A stretch of 52,358 bases of DNA from Porticoccaceae bacterium (GTDB lineage Bacteria; Pseudomonadota; Gammaproteobacteria; Pseudomonadales; Porticoccaceae), in assembly GCA_018663035.1 (NCBI GenBank), contig JABJEX010000020.1, forward strand, positions 1-52,358, written 5' to 3'. A model generated the notes under the pieces. That model saw nothing but the letters and a program-made list of their open reading frames with translations. It had not been told where the DNA came from and did no database searches. Position 1 is the stretch's first letter; the number at the start of each line of letters is the position of its first letter. Below, piece after piece: positions 27,175 to 36,382 of this stretch. Position numbers and translations under genes: made by a program.

Positions 27175-27684
27175 TTAAGATTTGCGTAAAAATTGCACTG
27201 CACCCAAGACCGCAAAGCTAGCGAATGCGATCATGACCCAGCCCGGCATGCTTAGCCCCAATAGCTGCCACTGAACTTCTGCGCAGTTACCATCACCGCG
27301 CAGCAACATGCCGATAGCCTCTGAGGCCGAAAAGCTATCGAACAGATAGTCTACAGGTACGCCGCAGGCAGGTACCTGATCTTCAGGCAAACTTTGCAGC
27401 CAGAGCTGCTTTCCAGAGAAATAGGCGCCAACTGCGGCCGCCAAAAAAGATGCGCCCGCGTACCAGCGCTGACCTTGTCTGGGCGGGTTATGCAGCGCTG
27501 CAATACCACAGATAATGCCTATGGCAATAACAAAGACGCGTTGAGTCACGCACAGATAGCAAGGCTCTAAACCGAGAAAGTTTTGAAAGTAGGCTATAGC
27601 GATTACGATTAATCCGGCACTGCCGACAGCCTGAGCTAGATTGATAATTCGGTAACTGGGTATAACCACAAATAGACTCCTCAA
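27175..27684 (-). CDS. dsbB: disulfide bond formation protein B
   Basis: A 169-residue four-helix inner-membrane protein that reoxidises DsbA and passes electrons to quinone. The first periplasmic loop has EPCYLC (Cys42, Cys45), the second has Cys107 (VPACGVP) and Cys134 (DGNCAEVQW), so all four redox cysteines are present. The GNCAEV-x-W ending of the loop is typical. No dsbA is next to it. It lies downstream of acpH and upstream of lrgA on one strand. Confidence 0.95.
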   Translation of the reverse strand: MRSLFVVIPSYRIINLAQAVGSAGLIVIAIAYFQNFLGLEPCYLCVTQRVFVIAIGIICGIAALHNPPRQGQRWYAGASFLAAAVGAYFSGKQLWLQSLPEDQVPACGVPVDYLFDSFSASEAIGMLLRGDGNCAEVQWQLLGLSMPGWVMIAFASFAVLGAVQFLRKS

Positions 27685-27721
27685 GTTTAATTCCCGTGAT
27701 GATTAGCGGTCGGGTTAGGGG

Positions 27722-28315
27722 CTAGTTTAAATCAATTTCTTGTAAAGTGTTGCCTACAAAGGTCTGTAATCTTGGATACAGCTGGGAAAACTCTTCCTCG
27801 ATCTCTTCTCTGTGCTGCTCAATGACGGGCAGAGCCTGATCCAAAGCCACAGGGCGAAGAAGGCGTTCGCCAATGGCTCGTAAAATGATGGGCAGATGCT
27901 GTTCATCGGCATAGGACTGCAGCCAACCAGTTGCAGGTGCGCGCTGTAAAAACAATTGTGCCCTTGGTGGCAGCTGACTTTCATAGGCTGATAAATGACC
28001 ATAAAAATCTTGGCAAAAATTTTCCAGTGGCTGTTGATAATAGCTGTGCCACTGATTTGCCAACAGGTGATCATAAAATACGTCAGCGACAATACCTGCA
28101 TACCGGCGCATAGGGCTGCTGAAACGCCGCAGAAAACTCCTTACCTCGGGCTGCTGATCAACAAAGACGTCCAGTTTACGGTGTAACAAAATACCCACCT
28201 CCACGCCCATTGGGAAAACGCCTATTAGTGGGCCGCGAACAAAGTCACCCAACAGCCCGCCCACCTGATGCTCGGGGTTTTCACCACCAAGTGCGATATG
28301 GGCGAGATAATTCAT
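27722..28315 (-). CDS. acpH: acyl carrier protein phosphodiesterase
   Basis: A 197-residue protein of the AcpH (DUF479) family that removes the 4'-phosphopantetheine arm from holo-ACP. It has NYLAHIALGG at the N-terminus, GGLLGDFVRGP with the metal-binding Asp, LHRKLDVFVDQQP and YAGIVADVFYDHLLA, matching the HD-like fold. Length agrees with E. coli AcpH (193). It follows gshA by 13 bases. Confidence 0.9.
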   Translation of the reverse strand: MNYLAHIALGGENPEHQVGGLLGDFVRGPLIGVFPMGVEVGILLHRKLDVFVDQQPEVRSFLRRFSSPMRRYAGIVADVFYDHLLANQWHSYYQQPLENFCQDFYGHLSAYESQLPPRAQLFLQRAPATGWLQSYADEQHLPIILRAIGERLLRPVALDQALPVIEQHREEIEEEFSQLYPRLQTFVGNTLQEIDLN

Positions 28316-28328
28316 TGTTTAGATAGCG

Positions 28329-29900
28329 CTACTGAGCGGCCAGAAACTCATCGAAAGACATTGTGTCGCTGGCTTCAATTTCAGCCTGACGTTGCCTTGA
28401 TTGCTGCGCCAGATGATCATATCTGGCCTTAGTTTCTTCAGAGGGGGGCTGTTGGCAAAAATATTCGCGCTGCTCAGAGGCTTTGCGCATTGCCATGGAG
28501 TAATAGGTTTCCTGATTCTCTACCATTTCTCGCAATAGGGTAGCGGCTGGGGTCTTCTCTTGATCATCCAGTCGTTCCTGCATGGTTGTCAAAGCCAGGC
28601 TATAGTCGTGACTTTGATGCGCAGCATCTAGACGTTTGGCCACAGGAACCATGGCACTAATCAGGGATTGACCCCAGTCGCGCAGCGCAACTTCTTGCTC
28701 GCCTTGCAGCAACCTAGTTTCAGGGTTGCGGCCATGATAAACAGTACGGATGATATTTTCGGGGATGCGCGCGTATTCTTGATTGTTAGTCTGCGGGCTG
28801 TCTTGCAGCAAGCAGTACAGCAAAAATGTATCCAAAAAGCGGATGGTCTGCGCGTCAATGCCATTGGGCACCAGCGGGTTGAGATCCACGCAACGCACTT
28901 CTATATATTCTACGCCGCGATTTTCCAGTGCTTGCAGTGGAGTCTCCCCAGGTTTGGCTGTCCGCTTGGGGCGAATAGAGCTATAAAACTCATTTTCGAT
29001 CTGCAATAGTGCGGTACTTAACTGCTTGTAATTACCCTTGGCGTCCTTGAGGCCAATTTCGTCGTAGGCAGGGTAGGGTTGCTCCAATGCTGAGCGCAAT
29101 GTTTTAGCGTATTGTTCGAGGTCGTTGTAGCAGACAACCAACGAGCTTTGCGCGGCACTCTGGTAGCCAAGATCACCCATACGCAAGGACGTAGCATAGG
29201 GGCTGTGCAAGCTATGGCTATCATTACCCACAGGCACAAGTTTATGCTCGCGGCCCCGAACAAAACTTCTACAGACTGCAGGCGCCGCACCTAGCAGGTA
29301 AAGCAGCAGCCAGCAGTACCGCCGAAAGTTGCGAATAGTGGCAAAATAGCCCTGGGTTTTGAAATCCTGCAAACTCTGTTGATCACCGCTGGCTGCCTGG
29401 AGTTCAAGCCAAAGCTGGTCCGGCACGGAAAAATTATAATGAATACCAGCAATTGTTTGCATTAGGCGTCCGTAGCGATGCCCAAGCCCAACCCGATAGA
29501 TTCGCTTCATGGTGCCAATATTTGAGCTACCATATTTGCCGACAGGAATACTACTGTCGTCTCCAAGCTGGCATGGCATGCTGCTCACCCAGAGTAATTC
29601 GTCACTCAGGTGTTGGTAGGTAAAGCGATGGATTTCATCCAATTCTAACAACACCTCATCAATGGACGACGAGGGTGCCGTGATAAACTCAAGCAGAGCC
29701 TCTGAAAAGTCTGTGGTAATCGATGGATGAGTAAGCGCCGAACCCAGACCTTCCGGATGAGGCGTTTTAGCCAATCTTCCAGACGGATCTACTCGCAGAC
29801 CCTCTTTTTCAATTCCTCTCACTATGCCGGTGAGCAGCGCTGATTTTTCAGGGCTGGAGAGCAGCGCAAGTTTGCTGGTTAAGGACAAGAGCTGTTTCAA
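28329..29900 (-). CDS. gshA: glutamate--cysteine ligase
   Basis: A 523-residue enzyme of the gammaproteobacterial GshA type that joins glutamate and cysteine, the first and rate-limiting step of glutathione synthesis. Blocks include GIVRGIEKEGLRVDPSGRLA, HPSITTDFSEALLEFITAP, YRVGLGHRYGRLMQTIAGIH and GVEYIEVRCVDLNPLVPNGI. Length matches E. coli GshA (518). It starts within the 89-aa upstream ORF (ATGA overlap). The partner gshB is at 51-52 kb in this window. Confidence 0.96.
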   Translation of the reverse strand: MKQLLSLTSKLALLSSPEKSALLTGIVRGIEKEGLRVDPSGRLAKTPHPEGLGSALTHPSITTDFSEALLEFITAPSSSIDEVLLELDEIHRFTYQHLSDELLWVSSMPCQLGDDSSIPVGKYGSSNIGTMKRIYRVGLGHRYGRLMQTIAGIHYNFSVPDQLWLELQAASGDQQSLQDFKTQGYFATIRNFRRYCWLLLYLLGAAPAVCRSFVRGREHKLVPVGNDSHSLHSPYATSLRMGDLGYQSAAQSSLVVCYNDLEQYAKTLRSALEQPYPAYDEIGLKDAKGNYKQLSTALLQIENEFYSSIRPKRTAKPGETPLQALENRGVEYIEVRCVDLNPLVPNGIDAQTIRFLDTFLLYCLLQDSPQTNNQEYARIPENIIRTVYHGRNPETRLLQGEQEVALRDWGQSLISAMVPVAKRLDAAHQSHDYSLALTTMQERLDDQEKTPAATLLREMVENQETYYSMAMRKASEQREYFCQQPPSEETKARYDHLAQQSRQRQAEIEASDTMSFDEFLAAQ

Positions 29901-30166
29901 GCCGCGCTGGATTGGTCTAATTCTTTAGGGTCGCTATTGCTTGCCTGAAGATTAGAGCAGAGCACTGGACGCCCTTTAGAGTCGGTCTCGCATTCAATCA
30001 GAGCAGCTCGCAAATTTATATCTTTGGCGTTTAGCTCAATCAGCTGGTTGAGAGCGATATCTCTATGCGGGGCATGAAAAATACCATTGCGATCTGCGTC
30101 AGAGCTCCACTCTAAATCTTTATTCAGAATGCGATTATCCTGCGTCTGCAAAATATAAATTTTCAT
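29897..30166 (-). CDS. hypothetical protein (89 aa) coupled to gshA
   Basis: An 89-residue soluble-looking protein, MKIYILQTQDNRILNKDLEW at the start, with two cysteines (Cys59 in LIECETDSK and Cys70 in PVLCSNLQ). I do not recognise a family. It has no signal peptide or membrane segment. Its stop overlaps the gshA start as ATGA, so it is probably translated together with gshA and heads that operon. The overlap and the absence of any better gene on the other strand support it being real. Confidence 0.62.
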   Translation of the reverse strand: MKIYILQTQDNRILNKDLEWSSDADRNGIFHAPHRDIALNQLIELNAKDINLRAALIECETDSKGRPVLCSNLQASNSDPKELDQSSAA

Positions 30167-30187
30167 TTCAATCCCGTGACAGCTCTG

Positions 30188-30216
30188 TTGAATTCCGGCA
30201 CAGTGTACCCTATACC
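30188..30216 (+). promoter_or_regulatory. candidate sigma-70 promoter of the DJ-1 family gene
   Basis: TTGAAT at 30188-30193, a 17-base spacer and TATACC at 30211-30216 form a good sigma-70 match, 27 bases before the ATG at 30243. A GGGGA ribosome site follows. Confidence 0.6.
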
Positions 30217-30242
30217 CACGACCGAGAAAAAGGGGAAATCAC

Positions 30243-30827
30243 ATGACAAAAACAGCATTAGTGCCTGTGGCAGATGGCACCGAAGAAATCGAAGCAATCA
30301 CTATTATTGATGTGCTGCGCAGAGCCGGTGTTGAGGTCAAGATTGCCAGTGTAAACCGGTCACAGAACTTGCAGATTAGTGGATCCCACAGTATTCAATT
30401 AGTTGCAGACTGCCATATTGAAGACTGTGTCAATTCAAGTTGGGACCTAATCGCAGTGCCCGGAGGCATACCGGGCGCAGAGCATTTGGCTGATAACGCA
30501 GTGCTGGATAAATTGCTTGCATCTCAGGCTGCTCAGGGAAAGCTCTATGCCGCTATCTGCGCGTCTCCAGCTTTGGTACTTGGCAGCAAAGGGCTGTTGC
30601 AGGAAAAGACGGCCACAGGTCATCCAATGTTCCAGCAACATCTTCAAGCTAAAGAGCTTAATAGCGAGTCCAGAGTGGTAGTGGACGGTAACTGTATTAC
30701 CAGTCAGGGCCCCGGCACCTCATTAGATTTCGCTCTGGAACTGGTTGAGCAGCTGTGCGGCCTTGTGAAGCGCGAAGAGGTGGGTGCGCCAATGGTTCTT
30801 ACAACCTCAGCTACCGCTTATTATTAG
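30243..30827 (+). CDS. yajL: DJ-1/PfpI family protein (YajL-like)
   Basis: A 194-residue class I glutamine-amidotransferase-like protein. The nucleophile elbow AAICASPALVL carries Cys106, and Glu15 in DGTEEIEAIT is the residue that tunes that cysteine; both have the same numbering as in human DJ-1. E. coli YajL protects proteins from oxidative and aldehyde damage (chaperone/deglycase-like activity, debated). GVEVKIASV and VPGGIPGAEHL are family blocks. It is divergent from the gshA operon, fitting a redox context. Confidence 0.92.
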   Translation: MTKTALVPVADGTEEIEAITIIDVLRRAGVEVKIASVNRSQNLQISGSHSIQLVADCHIEDCVNSSWDLIAVPGGIPGAEHLADNAVLDKLLASQAAQGKLYAAICASPALVLGSKGLLQEKTATGHPMFQQHLQAKELNSESRVVVDGNCITSQGPGTSLDFALELVEQLCGLVKREEVGAPMVLTTSATAYY

Positions 30828-30856
30828 GCGTTAATCCCAGATGGAAGGGCTCTTAG

Positions 30857-32218
30857 TTATTGTGAAGTCCTCGTAACCCAGGCTACAAAACGACGTACAA
30901 AAATAGGGTCGAGAACAAATATTGTCCCCAAGAACAGCGTATTGAGCAGGGCCACCCCAAGAAAAAATTCTGGGATGCTCCAGCCTAGCACGCTGAGAAA
31001 CAGTATCCCCAGCAGAGCGCCAGTGACCATAAAGACCGCATTAAAAATATTGTTCACCGATATTACCCTAGCGCGCTTATCGCCTTCAGTGCGCTGCTGA
31101 ATCATTGAGTAAAGCGGCACCACTAGCATGCCGCCGAACATCCCGATAAACATTAAATCCAGCATAATGTGCATGCCGGCAGTGAGAGTTACAAACTCTC
31201 CAGCCATAACGGCTGTGGTGATTTGGTTGGCAGCTTGATAGGAGCCAGAAGAAAAAAACAGGTCTGTGGCAAAAATACTGAGACCAATAGCGCCCAGAGG
31301 GACTAGCCCTGGTTCCACCTGCCCCTTAGAAAAGCGATGGCATAGCAATGAGCCTATGGCTACACCCACAATAAAAGCCCCCAGTAGCACCGAGATTAAT
31401 CTAGGGTGTCCATTGAGAACGGTCACTGCGTAATTGGGCACCTGAGTGAGGAAGCTGCCGCCAAACAGCCAGAACCACGAAATGCCAAAAATACAATAGA
31501 GTACCGTAGAGTTTTCTCTAGCCATATTAAAATTGCGCAAAGTTTCCCTAAGCGGATTGATATTAAAACTCCCCTGTTGCGCGACTGAAGCAGGTGGTGC
31601 GTCAGGAATCTGTCTACTACTCAGCCAGCCAATAATTGCCAGAGCTGTAGCGAGGACACCCACATAGATTGGCCCCTGTTGTGCTGTTACTAGCCAGCCT
31701 CCGATAAGGGTGCCCAGCAAAATAGATACAAAGGTTCCCATACCCACCTGAGCATTGCCGGCCAAAAGCTCGTCGCTAGTTAGGTGCTGGGGAATGATCG
31801 AGTATTTTATAGGGCCAAAAAAAGCTGACTGCACGCCAAGGGCAAATAAAATCGCCAGCATCCATGCCACATCTCCCAGCCACAGTGCGTAGCAGCCCGC
31901 TAACATTAAAATTATTTCGACAAACTTGATGCGCCTGATCAGCATTGCTTTGTCAAAGCGATCTGCCAGCTGACCGGCCGTGGTGGAAAATAGAAAGTAG
32001 GGAAGGATAAACAGCCCCGCGGCGAGATTGGTAATAAAGTTAGTGCTACTGTCTGAGCCGGCTACGGCGCTACTAACAACGATTACCAGCAGCGCATTTT
32101 TAAATAAATTATCGTTTAGCGCCCCGAGAAACTGGGTTATAAAAAAGGGTAAAAAGCGTCTTTGAGAAAACAGATGGAACTGACTTCTAACCTCAGACTG
32201 TGTACTGGACTGCTCCAT
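30857..32218 (-). CDS. MFS transporter, LplT-like
   Basis: A 453-residue, 12-helix major facilitator. FSQRRFLPFFITQFLGALND, NLFKNALLVI and SAFFGPIKYSIIPQHLT are typical of the LplT group, which flips lysophospholipids and is often fused to acyltransferase/acyl-ACP synthetase domains; here it is a stand-alone permease. Start at 32218 is chosen because a GGGGGA ribosome site lies 5 bases before it; the open frame begins 25 codons earlier without support. Substrate assignment is by similarity only. It is 139 bases downstream of the GNAT gene on the same strand. Confidence 0.8.
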   Translation of the reverse strand: MEQSSTQSEVRSQFHLFSQRRFLPFFITQFLGALNDNLFKNALLVIVVSSAVAGSDSSTNFITNLAAGLFILPYFLFSTTAGQLADRFDKAMLIRRIKFVEIILMLAGCYALWLGDVAWMLAILFALGVQSAFFGPIKYSIIPQHLTSDELLAGNAQVGMGTFVSILLGTLIGGWLVTAQQGPIYVGVLATALAIIGWLSSRQIPDAPPASVAQQGSFNINPLRETLRNFNMARENSTVLYCIFGISWFWLFGGSFLTQVPNYAVTVLNGHPRLISVLLGAFIVGVAIGSLLCHRFSKGQVEPGLVPLGAIGLSIFATDLFFSSGSYQAANQITTAVMAGEFVTLTAGMHIMLDLMFIGMFGGMLVVPLYSMIQQRTEGDKRARVISVNNIFNAVFMVTGALLGILFLSVLGWSIPEFFLGVALLNTLFLGTIFVLDPIFVRRFVAWVTRTSQ

Positions 32219-32357
32219 CACTATCCCCCGTAAAATCATGTCACTGATTATTTCGTGAATCGCGCAGCGCAGATAGCTCAGAGACCAAGACATCTCCTTA
32301 CCGCTGGCAGCATCTTCTTATAATCATCAGACAGCATCATAGCAGGACAACCTGCAG

Positions 32358-32867
32358 TTAGTCTGGATTTAACTGATACCCCATAACGGTGGTTTTGCGG
32401 CTGCCATAATCACGCCGTTCAAGATCTAGGTAGGTCTCCAGCTCAACAAAGCCTGCTTTGCGCATCATGCCTGCCGATGCCAAGTTTTCTTCATGGCGGT
32501 CAATAAGACATACAGCGGCACCAGCATTGGATGCCTGTGTAACAATCAATGATAAGAGTCGTTGGCCAATGCCTCTGCCCGTATAATCACGATGAACCAC
32601 GACTTCGGCAATATAAATAGCCTGCTGGGATTGAGTATATTTTTGGTATTTTTCCGGAAGGGCTTGCGGATAATAAAAGATAGCAAAGCCGACTAGCTGC
32701 TGCACATCAGTGGCAATCATGGCGCAGCCACTGTTGCAGGCAACCAGTGACAACTCTTCATCCACACCAATTTCAGGTAGATGGTTCCAAGGATTTGGGC
32801 CGTGCTCAAAAATGAAACGTTTGAGTTCCGGCAGCTCAGCATTGGATGCTGGGCGAAACTCTAACAT
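32358..32867 (-). CDS. GNAT family N-acetyltransferase
   Basis: A 169-residue acetyltransferase fold. Motif A is visible as VVVHRDYTGRGIGQRLLSLI (the R/Q-x-x-G-x-G/A acetyl-CoA loop is GRGIGQ), followed by MMRKAGFVELE. The substrate is unknown. I use the ATG at 32867, which overlaps the ubiD stop as TAATG; an upstream ATG at 32909 lies inside ubiD and would add 14 residues of no family similarity. Close coupling suggests cotranscription with ubiD. Confidence 0.84.
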   Translation of the reverse strand: MLEFRPASNAELPELKRFIFEHGPNPWNHLPEIGVDEELSLVACNSGCAMIATDVQQLVGFAIFYYPQALPEKYQKYTQSQQAIYIAEVVVHRDYTGRGIGQRLLSLIVTQASNAGAAVCLIDRHEENLASAGMMRKAGFVELETYLDLERRDYGSRKTTVMGYQLNPD

Positions 32868-34351
32868 TACTTGCCGGCCGAAGGTTGTTGGATGCCGAGT
32901 TGATCCCAAAGCGCGTCAACCCGCTGTTTGACCGCGTCATCCATCTCTATGGGCTCGCCCCATTCGCGGCTGGTTTCGCCAGGCATTTTATTGGTGGCAT
33001 CCATTCCCATTTTAGATCCCAAGCCTGAGACCGGTGAGGCAAAGTCCAGATAGTCGATTGGTGTGTTGTCGATCAGCACAGTGTCTCGAGTGGGGTCCAT
33101 TCTCGTGGTCATTGCCCAGATCACGTCTTCCCAGTTACGCACATCGACATCATCGTCAGTGACAATCACAAATTTGGTGTACATAAACTGACGCAGAAAT
33201 GACCAGACACCCATCATCACGCGCTTGGCATGGCCAGGGTATTGCTTTTTCATGCTAACCACAGCCATACGGTAGGAGCACCCCTCCGGCGGCAGATAGA
33301 AATCGACAATTTCCGGAAACTGCTTTTGCAGTATGGGCACAAAGACTTCGTTGAGTGCGACTCCTAAAATTGCTGGCTCATCTGGCGGACGACCAGTGTA
33401 GGTACTGTGGTAAATCGGATTCTTGCGATGGGTAATTCTGTCGATGGTAAAAACAGGAAAGGTCTCTACCTCGTTGTAGTAACCAGTGTGGTCGCCAAAG
33501 GGACCCTCTTCGGCCTCGTCCCCAGGGTTCAGATAACCTTCAAGAATATACTCGGCGGTGGCTGGTACCTGCAGGTCGTTGCCAATACATTTTACTACCT
33601 GAGTCTTTTCACCTCTCAGCAGACCGGCAAAGGCATATTCAGAGAGGGTATCTGGGACCGGTGTTACTGCGCCCAGTGTCGTGGCGGGGTCTGCACCCAG
33701 TGCAATAGCGACAGGGTAGGGCTTGCCCGGATATTTCTTTTGAAATTCGCGATAGTCTAATGCGCCACCACGATGGGCCAGCCAGCGCATAATTAATTTA
33801 TTTTTGGCGATCTTCTGCATTCGATAAATGCCAAGATTTTGCCGCTCTTTTTCTGGACCGCGGGTAATCGCCAGCGCCCAGGTTACCAAGGGGGCGGCGT
33901 CACCAGGCCAGCAGGTTTGGATAGGTAGCCTGTCTAGATCTACTTGATCGCCTTCTAGAATAACTTCTTGGCAGGGTGCTTTTTTGATTTCTTTAACAGG
34001 CATATTTAGCACCTGTTTAAAGTCATGGCGTTTTTCCCAGAGGTCGCGCAACCCTTTTGGCGGCTCTGGCTCCTTTAGGAAAGCCAGCAAAGTGCCCACA
34101 TCGCGAAGCGCGGTGACGTTCTCTTGGCCCATACCCATGGCCACCCGCTCTGGCGTACCAAACAGATTGCAGAGTACAGGGGTACTGTAGCCTTTGGGGT
34201 TTTCGAATAGCAGAGCCGGACCTTTGGCGCGCAACGTGCGGTCGCTAATTTCGGTCATCTCAAGGTTGGGGTCAACTTCTTGAGAAACGCGAACAAGCTC
34301 TCCTCTTTTTTCGAGGAAAGCTATAAATTCGCGAAGGTCGGAATATTTCAT
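32867..34351 (-). CDS. ubiD: 4-hydroxy-3-polyprenylbenzoate decarboxylase
   Basis: A 494-residue decarboxylase that uses prenylated FMN (made by UbiX) to remove the carboxyl group of polyprenyl-4-hydroxybenzoate in ubiquinone synthesis. It starts [20 protein letters not shown], and shows [39 protein letters not shown] and a [20 protein letters not shown] block. The E-x-R/E(D)-E catalytic trio region [14 protein letters not shown] is present. Length is within 1% of E. coli UbiD (497). It completes, with ubiA and ubiC, three ubi genes in this window. Confidence 0.96.
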   Translation of the reverse strand: MKYSDLREFIAFLEKRGELVRVSQEVDPNLEMTEISDRTLRAKGPALLFENPKGYSTPVLCNLFGTPERVAMGMGQENVTALRDVGTLLAFLKEPEPPKGLRDLWEKRHDFKQVLNMPVKEIKKAPCQEVILEGDQVDLDRLPIQTCWPGDAAPLVTWALAITRGPEKERQNLGIYRMQKIAKNKLIMRWLAHRGGALDYREFQKKYPGKPYPVAIALGADPATTLGAVTPVPDTLSEYAFAGLLRGEKTQVVKCIGNDLQVPATAEYILEGYLNPGDEAEEGPFGDHTGYYNEVETFPVFTIDRITHRKNPIYHSTYTGRPPDEPAILGVALNEVFVPILQKQFPEIVDFYLPPEGCSYRMAVVSMKKQYPGHAKRVMMGVWSFLRQFMYTKFVIVTDDDVDVRNWEDVIWAMTTRMDPTRDTVLIDNTPIDYLDFASPVSGLGSKMGMDATNKMPGETSREWGEPIEMDDAVKQRVDALWDQLGIQQPSAGK

Positions 34352-34419
34352 AGAGCGTTAGCCTAAGTCATTGCGCTTGAGTCTATGATACGCAGACTTT
34401 GCTAAGTTTGGCGCAAATT

Positions 34420-35679
34420 TTATTTGCGTTTCATTGCGCCAAAGAATTCAGCATTATTCTTAAAGCCTTTAAGCTTCTCAATCATAAATTCAGCGGCACT
34501 AAGGTCTTCCATATCATGGAGCAATTTACGCAGAATCCAGACACGTTGCAGCTCAGCTTCGTCCATTAATAAATCTTCACGGCGAGTGCCAGAGCGTCGA
34601 ACATTGATAGCAGGGTAAACACGCTTTTCTGCAATCTTTCGATCGAGAATAAGCTCCATATTACCTGTGCCTTTAAATTCTTCGTAGATCACTTCGTCCA
34701 TCTTGGAGCCAGTTTCAACCAGAGCTGTAGCTATGATGCTAAGGCTGCCACCATGTTCAATATTTCGCGCAGCACCAAAGAAGCGCTTGGGCTTTTCCAG
34801 AGCATGGGCATCAACGCCACCAGTCAGTACCTTACCCGAGGAGGGAATCACAGTGTTGTAGGCACGAGCCAGACGAGTGATAGAGTCAAGCAAAATCACC
34901 ACATCTTTTTTATGTTCTACTAGTCGTTTGGCCTTCTCAATAACCATTTCGGCCACTTGAACATGGCGATTTGGCGGTTCGTCAAAGGTTGAAGCAATCA
35001 CTTCACCGCGCACTGTGCGCTGCATCTCTGTGACCTCTTCTGGGCGCTCATCAATCAGTAATACGATGATATGACACTCGGGATTATTGCGAATAATCGA
35101 CTGCGCGATATTCTGCATCATAATGGTCTTACCAGCTTTTGGCGGCGCTACGATCAAGCCGCGCTGGCCTTTACCAATTGGCGATACCAGATCAATGATA
35201 CGGCCCGTTAAATCTTCGGTTGAACCATTTCCCGCTTCAAGGCGCAGAGGTTGGTCAGGGAATAGGGGAGTAAGATTTTCAAAAAGGATTTTATTGCGGG
35301 CATTTTCTGGGGCATCGAAGTTGATTTCATCAACCTTGAGCATGGCAAAGTAGCGCTCGCCGTCTTTTGGCGGTCTGATCTTGCCGGAAATACCGTCGCC
35401 AGTGCGCAGATTAAAGCGTCTGATCTGGCTGGGTGAAACATAAATATCATCCGGGCCTGCAAGGTATGAGGCGCCAGCGGAACGCAGGAAGCCAAAACCA
35501 TCCGGTAGGATTTCTAATACACCTTCACCGTAAATGTCTTCACCACTTTTGGCGTGTTTTTTTAGTAGGGCAAAGATAATGTCTTGTTTGCGAGAACGAG
35601 CCAGATTGTCTAGACCGGCAGAAGCGGTCATTTCTAAAAGTTCGTCAATAGGTTTTTGTTTTAATTCTGATAGATTCAT
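34420..35679 (-). CDS. rho: transcription termination factor Rho
   Basis: A 419-residue hexameric RNA helicase, exactly the E. coli length. The N-terminal OB-fold RNA-binding domain contains [20 protein letters not shown]; the ATPase has Walker [16 protein letters not shown] (about 170-185), Walker [17 protein letters not shown], the Q-loop [11 protein letters not shown] and R-loop region [11 protein letters not shown]. It is downstream of trxA on the same strand, a widely conserved trxA-rho order. A 200-base leader precedes it. Confidence 0.98.
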   Translation of the reverse strand: MNLSELKQKPIDELLEMTASAGLDNLARSRKQDIIFALLKKHAKSGEDIYGEGVLEILPDGFGFLRSAGASYLAGPDDIYVSPSQIRRFNLRTGDGISGKIRPPKDGERYFAMLKVDEINFDAPENARNKILFENLTPLFPDQPLRLEAGNGSTEDLTGRIIDLVSPIGKGQRGLIVAPPKAGKTIMMQNIAQSIIRNNPECHIIVLLIDERPEEVTEMQRTVRGEVIASTFDEPPNRHVQVAEMVIEKAKRLVEHKKDVVILLDSITRLARAYNTVIPSSGKVLTGGVDAHALEKPKRFFGAARNIEHGGSLSIIATALVETGSKMDEVIYEEFKGTGNMELILDRKIAEKRVYPAINVRRSGTRREDLLMDEAELQRVWILRKLLHDMEDLSAAEFMIEKLKGFKNNAEFFGAMKRK

Positions 35680-35853
35680 AGAGGTGGATTTACATTGCTA
35701 TAGGATTGATTGAATGTGACTTAACACAGTTGAAAAAAGATTTGGGTTTTAAAGCCGAGTGTGGCGCAAAAAGAAATTTGGAGCGTCAGAACAGCAAATA
35801 AGAAATTAATGCTTGAAGTATAGCGCTGCTTGAGCAAAGCGCAAGAAAATTTT

Positions 35854-35875
35854 GTGGCCCTGCTTACAGGGCCAC
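35854..35875 (-). terminator. stem-loop after trxA
   Basis: GTGGCCCTG at 35854-35862 and its exact inverse CAGGGCCAC at 35867-35875 give a perfect 9-bp stem with a CTTA loop. It lies 8 bases after the trxA stop. On the minus strand the stem is followed by AAAATTTTC, a delayed and short U run, so it is an intrinsic terminator of moderate strength. It would separate trxA from rho. Confidence 0.65.
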
Positions 35876-35883
35876 AGAGCTAT

Positions 35884-36210
35884 CTATATCTGGCTATCAA
35901 CAAACTCGGCCAACTGAGCTTTTGAGAGGGCGCCTACTTTAGTGGCTTCCACTGTGCCGTTCTTAAAGACCAACAGAGTGGGAATACCCCTAACATTAAA
36001 CTTGGCTGCAGTTTCTGGATTGCTGTCTACATCAACCTTACAGATTTTGATTTTTCCCGCATATTCTGAGGAAATTTCATCAAGGATGGGTGCAATCATT
36101 TTGCAGGGTCCGCACCATTCTGCCCAAAAATCTACTAGGGCTGGTATATCAGATTGCAGAACGTCAGTTTCAAAGCTAGCGTCGGTAACATGAACAATAT
36201 TTTCGCTCAT
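35884..36210 (-). CDS. trxA: thioredoxin 1
   Basis: A 108-residue thioredoxin with the redox motif [10 protein letters not shown] (Cys33 and Cys36) and the conserved cis-Pro block [13 protein letters not shown]. Length and layout match E. coli TrxA (109). It reduces ribonucleotide reductase, methionine sulfoxide reductase and others, using thioredoxin reductase. GGAG lies 10 bases before the ATG. It precedes rho and is divergent from the VTT-flavoprotein fusion. Confidence 0.97.
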   Translation of the reverse strand: MSENIVHVTDASFETDVLQSDIPALVDFWAEWCGPCKMIAPILDEISSEYAGKIKICKVDVDSNPETAAKFNVRGIPTLLVFKNGTVEATKVGALSKAQLAEFVDSQI

Positions 36211-36262
36211 CAGAAAAGGTCTCCAGAAAGCAGTTGTTATTTACAGGAAATTATTTGGCGGC

Positions 36263-36292
36263 ATGATAGCATCAGCCCCTTGGTTGCAACAA
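36263..36292 (-). promoter_or_regulatory. candidate extended -10 promoter of trxA
   Basis: On the minus strand TTGTTG (36287-36292) and TATCAT (36263-36268) are 18 bases apart, and the -10 is preceded by TGC, giving an extended -10 (TGCTATCAT). It is 53 bases upstream of the trxA ATG. Confidence 0.48.
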
Positions 36293-36382
36293 ACGTTATA
36301 CTCAATGATCTTAAAAGATTTAGGCTATGGAACCAAAGGTTGGCTATGCGTCTAACCTGACACTCAACCAGCAGGATACAAT

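Noticed and set aside
34412-34428. CGCAAAT...ATTTGCG inverted repeat at the end of rho
   Set aside because: A 7-base arm pair with a 3-base loop overlaps the rho stop but has no U run on the minus strand; too weak to call a terminator.
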